The notes below the pieces were generated by a model. The model ran no database searches, had not been told where the DNA came from, and saw only the letters and a program-made list of their open reading frames with translations. Of a DNA stretch of 12,923 nucleotides, positions 1 through 8,019 are shown in pieces; position 1 is the stretch's first letter, and each line of letters begins with the position of its first letter. The DNA comes from Oscillospiraceae bacterium (GTDB taxonomy: Bacteria; Bacillota; Clostridia; Oscillospirales; Ruminococcaceae). The DNA is taken from positions 1 through 12,923 of the forward strand of contig DNUB01000303.1 in the NCBI GenBank assembly GCA_003508605.1. The letters run 5' to 3'. The translations under genes and the position numbers were made by a program.

Positions 1-17
1 GGGACATCGGATTTTGA

Positions 18-3000
18 TTATACTCCGAATTTCACCTCAAAGCCGCCCTCCTCGCCTATGGGCGTTTCCTTATTCTTTCCGCCCGAATACTTAAATTTCA
101 CACTTATATTTTTACCCTTCAGCCGCATTTTCAAAACCGTACCGTCAAGCTCCGGGGGCAGATTGGGCTTAAAGCTGAGTCTGCCCTTTTTCATTTCCGC
201 TCCCAGCAGTCCCTCAAAAATACATTTCCAATACCAGCCCGCCGCTCCCGTATACATGGACCAGCCGCCTCTTCCGTAACACTGGGGATTTGTATAGATA
301 TCTGCGGTCATAAAGTAAGGCTCTCTGCCGAAATTTTTGTCGGGATAGATATTTACCCCCTTTTCTTCCCTTTCTGCGGCTTTCCTTCCGTCACCCTCTA
401 TTGGAGCGTCCCCAAAGCTTGCCGCCTCGGAAAATTCGGCGTTCCCCCGATCCGTCATATTGTTTAAAATACTGTCAAGCTCCCTTTCCCGCTCCTTTTT
501 GTAGATTTCCTTATAATCCCACTCTCTTTCGCCCTTTAAAGCGGGGTTCAGCATATTTAAAAGCTCATAGGCTCTTTCCTTCTGTCCCGCCTTAAAGCAG
601 GCAAGGCAGTACCACACTGCGCCGTGAGTATATTGACCGCCGTTTTCTCTCACTCCCTCGGGATATGACATAACATAGCCGGGACGCTGTGAAATAATCC
701 GTTCCGTACCCTGCTGCGCCGCTTCCTGCTTTCTGCCGCCCTTTTCTGCCTTTTCTCCCGCCGTGTTGTTTTCGTTTTCTTTTTCTTTTTCCCCCTCCCC
801 TCTGCTCAGGGTATTTTCCTCTGTAAAGGGAGGAGTGAACAGCTTTATTATTCCCGCTTTTCTGTCAACTAATCTGTCCCATGCGGAATTAAGCGCGGTA
901 AGATTTCTGTCCCCGTCGGGCAAATCCGCCAGCACCGCAAAAGCCTGGGGCAAAATATCGATCCGACAGGCGGCGCTGCTTTTGCTGCCCATTTTATCGC
1001 CATTGTCATAAAACGCCCTCAAATACCAATCTCCGTCCCAAGCGTTTTCCTCCACGCTTACGCAAAGCTCCGCCACTCTTTTTTCCAGCTTTTCCGCATA
1101 ATCGCCGTCATTATTGTTCCTTGCGGCTGCGGCAAACTTTTTTCCGCATATTATATAGAACATTGCAAGCCAAACGCTTTCGCCCTGTCCCTTAACGCCC
1201 ACGTTGTTATAGCCGTCGTTCCAGTCTCCGCAGCCTATTTTTATAAGCCCGTTTCTGCCCTTGTTAAAGCCCTTTTCCATTGCCCTTTTGCAATGCTCGT
1301 ACACGGTTTCGGAAATTTCCGTTTTCTCCGCCGCCATAAACAGCTCCTGCTTATCCGGAGGCAAGGGCTCTCCCCTGCAGAAGGGAGCCTGCAAATCCCA
1401 AAAGCCCTCCTCGCCCCATGCCTCGTCATAACAGCAGGCAGTATAGGGCAGCCATAACAAATCGTCGCTGTACCTGGTGCGCACTCCTGTTTTTTTGCCC
1501 TCCGACTCATGCCACCAATGCAGCACGTCGCCCTCTTCAAACTGACTTTGACAGCAGCGCAGAATATGCTCCCTTGCAAGCTTGGGTTCAAAATACATTG
1601 CCGAAAGGCAGTCCTGAAGCTGGTCTCTGAAACCGAATGCGCCGCCGTTCTGGAAAAATCCCGTTCTTGCCCAAATTCGACAGGCAATTATCTGATGAGG
1701 CAGCCAGGTGTTGAAAAGATGATTTAAAGCCTTATTTGGGGTATCGATTGTTACGGTATTTTCAAATTCATTTCCGCAGGGGCTTCCCTCCAGCTTTTTA
1801 AGATAATCCAAAGCTAAATCGGCAGCCTTTTCCATGGCGTCGTTCAAAAGCCCCTCGTTATTTTCCCCGCTCCGAGCATTGTCATCGCCAAGAGCCTTTG
1901 ATACTGCAAAATTTTCATTCAGGTATCCTAAAATAAACCTTATGCGCAAATTTTCCTTTGGGGGCAGCTTTACGGGTATAATTACCGCCGTAATCGGACT
2001 GTTATGGATTTCCCCTTCCTTAGCCGTACTGCCGAAGCTGCCCGCCGCAAAATCAAGAGCCGAAAAGCAAAGCTTAGGCTTTTGCGTGCAGTAAAGTGCG
2101 GTTAAACCGCCAAAGCTTTGATTGCGGCTGTTAAAAAACACCGCTCCTTCTTTGGCTGTATAAGCCACAGGCATAGAGCCCTCCTTATCCGCCGCCATCA
2201 AGGGCATAAGCTTATACACAAGGTCAAAGCTCTGCTCGGCGTCGGCATTGTTGACAAGAGTAACGGAAATTTCTTTTCCCAAGCCGCTTGTATAAACCTT
2301 TACCTCGGTTTTCGTCCCCACGGACAGAATATTCCCCTCATAAAGGCAGGAATAAGGAGAAAATTCCGCCCTGCTGCCCCTTATTAAATCGTAATAGGTA
2401 TTACTGAGCTTCATAAGCAGCATTTCGCCGTAATTATCCTTAATAATATCATTGCTCCAAGGGGTAAGCTTATTCTCTCTGCTGTTCAGCGCATAGGTGA
2501 ACCCGAGACTGTTTTGTGAAAGCAGCGTGCCGAAGTCGGGATTTGCAAGAATATTGCACCAGGTGTTATGCTCATTTCCTATAACAAACGAGCCCTCCTT
2601 AAATCCGTTTTCCTTATCGGGATGCGAGCAGGGAATAACCGGCAGAGCCTTAGGCATTCGTACGGCGTTTATATCGGAAACGCTGTCTTTGGAAAACAGA
2701 TCCTGCAAATTCACAAAGGCGGCAAGAGAATAAATCAAAGTGATAAGCTCCCTGTCTCTTTTCGTCTCCGTCTCCGTCAAAAGCAAGGGAAAACCGTTTC
2801 CCGCCAAAATATTTGCCGCTTCACTCTGTTCTAAGGCATTTTCGCAGATAACAACCAGATCGCAGTCTATGCCGCAGCCGTTAAGCCCCGATTTAAGCAG
2901 GGTCATATACTCCAAGCCCTCTGTTCCCTTGGTTACCAGCAGGGGAAGATCCCCCGAAATGCCGAACCGCCAGATTTCCCTTTTGCTGAGGGTATTGTTT

Positions 3001-6000
3001 TTCCGTGCCTGCAAAATCTCCTTTTGGGAAATTTCTCCGTACAAAACCGCCGCCAGGATTTTTTCCGCCATTCTGCCCTGCAGGGTATTTATGGAAAGAG
3101 GAGAAAGAAAATCTTCCTCCGAAAGGACCCGATTTAAACCTGCCGTTTGTTCTGCCCGTACATTTTTGTTTAATGCATTTTTAGCTTCCGTCTTTTTGAG
3201 CCTGTCCTTTAATGCCGTCTTTTTACCGTTTCCGATAATGTCGCCGCAGTTATTCCTTCCCACTCCTGCACAGTTGTCCCTGCGCAGATCCAAAGCCGCC
3301 TGCCTTGCTTCCTCTCTGCTGTCTCCGAAGCAGAAAAACAAGGTGCAGTGCTTTTCCTCGCCTGCGTCAAGCTCGATGCTGTCTTTTATAAAAAGACAGG
3401 GAGAGGGTATGCCCTTTTCGACATTGTCTCTGATAAAAGCATTTTTAAAAAACGAAAAAGGACGGTAATCAGTGCAGCTTTCTTTGGATAAGCAGTAAGT
3501 GAAATCCTCCTCCTCGATAAAGCCTCCCGCACAGGCGGTGATATTATCGCTGTGCCTGTCCTTTCTGCTGTATTCAAAAAGCCTGCTGTCCCTGTCATAG
3601 GAAATTTTCAGAAACAGATCCATAAACATGGGGTGAGCGGTATAATCCCTCGAAGCGGCCAGCACGGGCTCGCTGTAACAGCATAAAACCAGCTGCTTTT
3701 TGGATCTTGTTTTGTTTTTGACGGTAAATTTCCGTATTTCCGCATTATGACCGCTGTCCGTCCTAATACTCATTGTAAAGTCAAAATCCTTTTCTTCGGC
3801 GGTATATTCCGTTTCCTTCGGTGAAAACACCGTTTTTAAATTATCCTTAAGCATAGGGTGAGCAAAAAAGGGGTATACGTTCTTTTCGTCACAAAAGCCG
3901 TAAAATGCGCCGCTTGGACGGTTTATCCAGTCCTGTGTTTTATTTAATACCGATATTCCCTTATAGCTTGAATAAAAACAGCCGTTTGAAGAGGTGAACA
4001 GCGCAAGCTTTCCGCTCCACAGCACGTTTACAGGCGAGCCCTCGGACTTCTGCACCGTTATCTCTTCTCTTTCGCAGCTTATTATACCGTTGTCGCAATG
4101 TCTTTCCGTGATTTTCAGCACCTTTTCTCCCGCCATAACCTTTTCCTCCAGCAGCTCCTCCGCTCTTTTCATTTTCTCGTCGCTTAAAAACAACCGGGAA
4201 CAGATATTGTTTTTAAGTGCGTTAGCCGCTCCGCAAACTGCCATTCCCGTATGGTGAGCCATAAAGCTTTTTATTACCGCCTTATCGCCCACCCGTCCCT
4301 TGGTGTAGTCCACCGCCTCGTAAAAGCCGTAGTCGTTGTTAAACGCCCCTTCTTTTTCAAGCAGCACTAAATTATTCCAGCTTTCAAGAGGGTGGGAGGA
4401 CAAGGTCAGATAAGAGGAATAGGGGCTTACGACGCACTCCTTATCCATTCCTCCCTTTAAGGCGGTTTTCTGCACTCCGTGAGCCTTGTACTGATAGTTC
4501 AGATCCTTATCGAAGGCATAGTAGCCGCTTTCGGAAATTCCGAAGGGTATCCGCCCTGCTCCTGCCGCCCCTCGGTTTCCCATAGGGCTGCGGCTGTGCT
4601 TCTGGCAGTAAAAGGCGTATCTTAAAGCTTCATAGCTCATGCTTCCCTCCTTTGACGTAAGCAGCAGCTCGGGCATATAAAACTCGAACATTGTGCCTGT
4701 CCATGCTATAGCCCCCGCATAATGCCCGTTTCTGGACATTGCCCTCGACAAGGCTCTCCAATGCTTTTTTGGAGCTTGCCCCAAGGCTATTGCCGTGTAG
4801 CTTAAAAGCCTTGCCTCCGACATCAGCATATCGTAGCGGTGAGAGGACAGCTTTTCCGTTTTGAGGTCATAGCCTATGCTGAACAGATGCTTTTTCCTGC
4901 AGTAAAATTTGTCCAGTCTTGTTTCACTTATAATTTTTTCACATCTTTCCGCCAGTGGGGGCGAAATTTTATTTTGTATCAAACATTCCTTAACAGCGAT
5001 AAGACAGGCTAAAAAGTTCCCGCTGTCTACCGAGGAAACAAAGCTGCTTATTGCTGCAAGGCTGTTCAGGTCATACCAGTTATAAAGATTTCCGTTCCAT
5101 TTTTCTAAGTTTTCAACAGTTTCAACCGAGTTTTCCACAATTTCCTCAAAACGCTTTTTGTTAATTATGCCCAAATTAAACACCGCCGCTGCCGCTAAAA
5201 GATACATACCTATGTTTGTGGGCGAGGTGCGCATTGCCACCCTATATATGGGGTAAAGCTGAACGTTATCGGGAGGGAGATAATGGGTGCTTTCATTGGT
5301 ATAATCCTCAAAAAAGCTCCACATCTTTTTTATTTGTGAAAACAATTCCTCCTGCGCCTTTTGAGGAAGTGCGGGAGTGTGTTTTTTTGAAGGCTTGTCC
5401 GCATAAATAAAATAAGGAAAGGCGGCGCACATAATAATTGCCCCCGCAAGGACAAGAAACGCACCCGCATTAAAGCCCGCAAAACCGTCCGTATTACCCG
5501 TCAGGCTTTCCGTAAGACCGGGTTCTGCAAAATTCGGCCGCCCCAAGCCCCCGCCCAAAATCCCGCAGACCAAAAGAACAACCGAAGCGGCAAAGGCGGG
5601 CAAAAGCGAAAAAACACTGCCCTTAAAGGCGGTTTTTTCCAGAAATCCGCTGGTAGTCCATTCCAGCATCTTTTTCCTGCTGAAAACGCTGCGCCAAAAG
5701 GTCTTGATCCCTGCGTCAAGGGAAACCAAAGCCGCCTTGGGCAGGGTCATAAGCTCCATTAACGCCCTTAGGGCAAGCTGTCTGGTTTCGCTTACTATGG
5801 GCGAATAAAACCGTCTTGTCAACCCAAAGCCCAATCCCCTTTTCACCGAACCGATAAAAGGCGGCAAAAAGGGAAGAAGCAGGGAGCAATAGGCGGTGAC
5901 CGCCCCTATATATCCCCTTGGTACAAAGCAGGAAATTATCAGCAGGGCAAAAATCAAAATCGGGTTTATTCCTCTTCGGAAATTATCAAAAAGCTTGAAT

Positions 6001-7745
6001 TTTGTTAGAGGGGAAAACTCCTTTTTGAATATAAAGCGGAGATTCTGAAAATCTCCTCTTATCCAGCGGTGCGCCCTTTTAAAATACGCCTTTGAGGTAG
6101 CGGGAAAGCTGTCTGAAAATTCCGTTGTGCCGCTGTAAGCGACGCCCGAAAAGCCGCCCTCCAAAATATCATGAGAAAGCACTCTTTCCTTAGGCAGCTT
6201 GTCCTTGCAGCTTTTTAAAAAATCCCTTTTTTTGATCAGACCCTTTCCGCAAAAAATACCCTCTCCGAAGCAGTCGAAATAAAACTCTCCCCCGAAGCTG
6301 TCATAGGAGGAAATGCCGCTTACTCCGCCGTTTCCCGCCATTCCTCCCGCAAAGGGCGTTTTTAAGGTGGAATCAAGGGTAGAGGTGCAGCGGGGCGCAA
6401 TTATGCCGTATTTTTGGTTTAAAGGGTGAAGCGCCGCTGCCGCCAAATCCCTGATGCTGTCCATTAAAGGAACGGTATCAAGGTCAAGGGCGGCTATAAA
6501 CTCGCACTGCCTTACTCCTTCGGCGTTTCCCGAAACATAGGCAAAGTCCGACCATGTACCGCACATATATTCCGCCAGCTGCTCAATCGCCCCACGCTTG
6601 CGCTCATATCCCTGCCACTTGTTCATGGTTTTGCAAAAGCTGCGTTTCCGAAAAAAGATAATGCTTTCGGGAAGGATTCTTTGCCTCAGCTTTTCCGAGG
6701 CGGCAAAAAGCTCCTTGTCAGAGGGATCTTTTTCCTTGTCCTTTGGCTGCATATCCAAAAGAAGAGCAAAATATATGCCCCTTTGGGTATTTTTAAGCTT
6801 AGCGTTTTTCAGCTTTTCGAGAGCTTCCTCCAAAGCTCCCTCGTCATTCACCAATGCGGAAATAACGCAAAGGGTTTTGCCTTTTTCCCCAAGGTCGTCC
6901 TCTATATCCGTTCGGGGCAGGGGATTGCTTTTTACCCTTCTTGCCGTCAATAAATCCGCAAAGGGCTTAACTATGGCAAAAACGGGAAAAAACAGAAGGG
7001 GAATCAGCCACGGATTCCACAAAAGACCTATACCGACGCTTAGCAAGGCTGCAGCAAGAAAAATGTACAGCAAATAAAGCCCCGCCTTTCGGTAGGGAAA
7101 AATATTCCTATAATCGGTTTCCACCACATTCATTACCGATGTGCTTTCCGTTGATGCTCTTTTTGTTACTTCGGGGATATAGCGTTCCTCTCCTATGCCG
7201 ATTTCCCGTGCAATTAAAGCGGCTTTGGCTCTGAATACCGCCTTGGTTTCCCTCGAAGAGCTTTTATAAACCTCATCGGAGCTGAAGGCAGTGTGAACGG
7301 GACTCAGCTCCGCCAACCGCTCCATATCCAGATCCCTTAAAGCATACATTTTTTCATAATATTTTGCGGGATTGTATTTATCCGTGCTTTGATTTTTACA
7401 GCTTTCCTGCCATGCTCTTAACGCTTCCCGTATGAGACAAAGCTTACCCTGCCACAAAAGACTGTCTATATCTCCCTCGCCGATATATCCGCTTTGCGAC
7501 AGCTCCGCTATAAGCCGGGAAACGGTATCGTCGTTGATGACGGGAAGAGACGACAGCCTTTCTCCCAAAATATTTTTATTTTCCGAAACAGTGATATACT
7601 GATCCTTTGCGGTTTTTATAAGCTCCGTCAGTTCCCTTTCAAAAAGGCGGTTATCCCAAAGAGGAGGGCAGCCCTTTAAAGCCTTTGCAGATTGTTTCAG
7701 CTCTTTAATTAAGGCTTTTCCGCATAAAATATTGCTTTGTGACAT
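18..7745 (-). CDS. Cyclic beta-1,2-glucan synthase (GT84-GH189-GH94, Cgs/NdvB family)
   Basis: Membrane protein of 2575 aa, predicted to build cyclic beta-1,2-glucan from UDP-glucose. A cytosolic N-terminus (1-220) is followed by membrane segments near 222-263. The glucosyltransferase module spans about 290-570, with DLD at 421-423, SHDILEG at 524-530 and HRWIRGDFQ at 559-567. More membrane segments lie near 593-632, 708-731 and 760-782. The GH189-like cyclising domain (about 800-1180) has GTMFEFYMP (E1021), ISESGYY (E1072) and DLNYQY (1081-1086). Beta-sandwich regions follow, including NSRENKLTPWSND around W1763. The GH94 phosphorylase module starts near 2000, with FRDQLQD (D2041), GDWNDG (D2177 the likely general acid), ENGGQYTH (2367-2374) and GRGGWSMYTG (2491-2500). 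Length is slightly below Brucella Cgs (about 2.8-2.9 kaa). The ATG has AGGAG (7751-7755) five bases upstream. In the family, GH94 trims chain length and GH189 closes the ring. GH94 carries two unusual insertions (2309-2353 and about 2404-2473). No exporter gene is visible. Family assignment is firm; the exact product is inferred. Confidence 0.93.
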   Translation of the reverse strand: MSQSNILCGKALIKELKQSAKALKGCPPLWDNRLFERELTELIKTAKDQYITVSENKNILGERLSSLPVINDDTVSRLIAELSQSGYIGEGDIDSLLWQGKLCLIREALRAWQESCKNQSTDKYNPAKYYEKMYALRDLDMERLAELSPVHTAFSSDEVYKSSSRETKAVFRAKAALIAREIGIGEERYIPEVTKRASTESTSVMNVVETDYRNIFPYRKAGLYLLYIFLAAALLSVGIGLLWNPWLIPLLFFPVFAIVKPFADLLTARRVKSNPLPRTDIEDDLGEKGKTLCVISALVNDEGALEEALEKLKNAKLKNTQRGIYFALLLDMQPKDKEKDPSDKELFAASEKLRQRILPESIIFFRKRSFCKTMNKWQGYERKRGAIEQLAEYMCGTWSDFAYVSGNAEGVRQCEFIAALDLDTVPLMDSIRDLAAAALHPLNQKYGIIAPRCTSTLDSTLKTPFAGGMAGNGGVSGISSYDSFGGEFYFDCFGEGIFCGKGLIKKRDFLKSCKDKLPKERVLSHDILEGGFSGVAYSGTTEFSDSFPATSKAYFKRAHRWIRGDFQNLRFIFKKEFSPLTKFKLFDNFRRGINPILIFALLIISCFVPRGYIGAVTAYCSLLLPFLPPFIGSVKRGLGFGLTRRFYSPIVSETRQLALRALMELMTLPKAALVSLDAGIKTFWRSVFSRKKMLEWTTSGFLEKTAFKGSVFSLLPAFAASVVLLVCGILGGGLGRPNFAEPGLTESLTGNTDGFAGFNAGAFLVLAGAIIMCAAFPYFIYADKPSKKHTPALPQKAQEELFSQIKKMWSFFEDYTNESTHYLPPDNVQLYPIYRVAMRTSPTNIGMYLLAAAAVFNLGIINKKRFEEIVENSVETVENLEKWNGNLYNWYDLNSLAAISSFVSSVDSGNFLACLIAVKECLIQNKISPPLAERCEKIISETRLDKFYCRKKHLFSIGYDLKTEKLSSHRYDMLMSEARLLSYTAIALGQAPKKHWRALSRAMSRNGHYAGAIAWTGTMFEFYMPELLLTSKEGSMSYEALRYAFYCQKHSRSPMGNRGAAGAGRIPFGISESGYYAFDKDLNYQYKAHGVQKTALKGGMDKECVVSPYSSYLTLSSHPLESWNNLVLLEKEGAFNNDYGFYEAVDYTKGRVGDKAVIKSFMAHHTGMAVCGAANALKNNICSRLFLSDEKMKRAEELLEEKVMAGEKVLKITERHCDNGIISCEREEITVQKSEGSPVNVLWSGKLALFTSSNGCFYSSYKGISVLNKTQDWINRPSGAFYGFCDEKNVYPFFAHPMLKDNLKTVFSPKETEYTAEEKDFDFTMSIRTDSGHNAEIRKFTVKNKTRSKKQLVLCCYSEPVLAASRDYTAHPMFMDLFLKISYDRDSRLFEYSRKDRHSDNITACAGGFIEEEDFTYCLSKESCTDYRPFSFFKNAFIRDNVEKGIPSPCLFIKDSIELDAGEEKHCTLFFCFGDSREEARQAALDLRRDNCAGVGRNNCGDIIGNGKKTALKDRLKKTEAKNALNKNVRAEQTAGLNRVLSEEDFLSPLSINTLQGRMAEKILAAVLYGEISQKEILQARKNNTLSKREIWRFGISGDLPLLVTKGTEGLEYMTLLKSGLNGCGIDCDLVVICENALEQSEAANILAGNGFPLLLTETETKRDRELITLIYSLAAFVNLQDLFSKDSVSDINAVRMPKALPVIPCSHPDKENGFKEGSFVIGNEHNTWCNILANPDFGTLLSQNSLGFTYALNSRENKLTPWSNDIIKDNYGEMLLMKLSNTYYDLIRGSRAEFSPYSCLYEGNILSVGTKTEVKVYTSGLGKEISVTLVNNADAEQSFDLVYKLMPLMAADKEGSMPVAYTAKEGAVFFNSRNQSFGGLTALYCTQKPKLCFSALDFAAGSFGSTAKEGEIHNSPITAVIIPVKLPPKENLRIRFILGYLNENFAVSKALGDDNARSGENNEGLLNDAMEKAADLALDYLKKLEGSPCGNEFENTVTIDTPNKALNHLFNTWLPHQIIACRIWARTGFFQNGGAFGFRDQLQDCLSAMYFEPKLAREHILRCCQSQFEEGDVLHWWHESEGKKTGVRTRYSDDLLWLPYTACCYDEAWGEEGFWDLQAPFCRGEPLPPDKQELFMAAEKTEISETVYEHCKRAMEKGFNKGRNGLIKIGCGDWNDGYNNVGVKGQGESVWLAMFYIICGKKFAAAARNNNDGDYAEKLEKRVAELCVSVEENAWDGDWYLRAFYDNGDKMGSKSSAACRIDILPQAFAVLADLPDGDRNLTALNSAWDRLVDRKAGIIKLFTPPFTEENTLSRGEGEKEKENENNTAGEKAEKGGRKQEAAQQGTERIISQRPGYVMSYPEGVRENGGQYTHGAVWYCLACFKAGQKERAYELLNMLNPALKGEREWDYKEIYKKERERELDSILNNMTDRGNAEFSEAASFGDAPIEGDGRKAAEREEKGVNIYPDKNFGREPYFMTADIYTNPQCYGRGGWSMYTGAAGWYWKCIFEGLLGAEMKKGRLSFKPNLPPELDGTVLKMRLKGKNISVKFKYSGGKNKETPIGEEGGFEVKFGV

Positions 7746-7779
7746 ATCTTCTCCTGTTTTGCTGCTGTAATCTGTGGTT

Positions 7780-7808
7780 AGTATGTCACATTGTATTTAA
7801 ATCATACT
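7780..7808 (-). promoter_or_regulatory. Possible cgs promoter -10 inside an inverted repeat
   Basis: Upstream of the glucan synthase, reading the minus strand, TACAAT (7790-7795) resembles a sigma-A -10 box. It lies about 45 bases before the start codon and leaves room for the AGGAG ribosome site. It sits between the arms of an inverted repeat, AGTATG (7803-7808) and CATACT (7780-7785), separated by 17 bases. Such a repeat over a -10 box could be a repressor operator. The -35 position (about 7813-7818) is only a T-run, so a strong unaided promoter is unlikely. The arms are six bases long and could be chance. Confidence 0.3.
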
Positions 7809-7811
7809 GAT

Positions 7812-7955
7812 AAAAAAAGAATTTCAGAAATCAAGCAGGTAAGCGTTTTTGCCCGTTCTTCAAAGCAAAAATGCTTACCTGCTTGGATAGACAGGAATTT
7901 AAAATTTCACAGTTTTCAAAAAATTTTAAATTCCCGTCGGTTCTGAAATTCTTTT
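7812..7955. other. Three-way-junction inverted-repeat element, possible terminator
   Basis: A perfect 15 bp outer stem (7815-7829 with 7941-7955; left arm AAAAGAATTTCAGAA) encloses two independent hairpins. Hairpin 1 pairs 7832-7852 with 7865-7885, 20 of 21 positions matching, with a 12-base loop. Hairpin 2 pairs 7894-7907 with 7921-7934, 14 of 14 matching, with a 13-base loop; it can extend by three pairs (7890-7892 with 7936-7938) past one mismatch. Outside the outer stem, TGAT (7808-7811) can pair with ATCA (7959-7962). Read on the minus strand, the closing arm runs into seven T residues (7818 down to 7812). It could therefore terminate the cyclophilin transcript before the synthase gene. 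It could also be a small non-autonomous mobile repeat; no clear target-site duplication is visible. Confidence 0.75.
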
Positions 7956-7975
7956 AAAATCAGCAAATTACCGCC

Positions 7976-7991
7976 GGCTTTCCTGAAAGCC
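7976..7991 (-). terminator. Small hairpin after the cyclophilin stop
   Basis: GGCTTT (7976-7981) and AAAGCC (7986-7991) form a 6 bp stem with a 4-base loop, about 29 bases past the cyclophilin stop codon. On the minus strand it is followed by GGCGGTAATTTGCTGATTTT, not a clean T-run, so termination here would be weak. The T-run at the end of the larger element at 7812-7955 is the better terminator candidate. Confidence 0.25.
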
Positions 7992-8019
7992 CTAACAGCT
8001 TCGGAAACTCCTTAATATC

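Noticed and set aside
2740..3468. A 242-codon plus-strand frame opposite the glucan synthase
   Set aside because: It lies wholly within a gene with strong protein motifs on the other strand. Its composition (Ser, Phe, Leu, Pro rich) is typical of a shadow frame.
7832..7938. The idea that G-T pairs show which strand of the three-way-junction element is functional
   Set aside because: One non-Watson-Crick position (7845/7872) pairs better on the plus strand, while another (7893/7935) pairs better on the minus strand, so the evidence cancels out.
7746..8019. A known riboswitch or T-box leader ahead of the glucan synthase
   Set aside because: The structured element shows no T-box, SAM, TPP, cobalamin or c-di-GMP consensus words that I can recognise.
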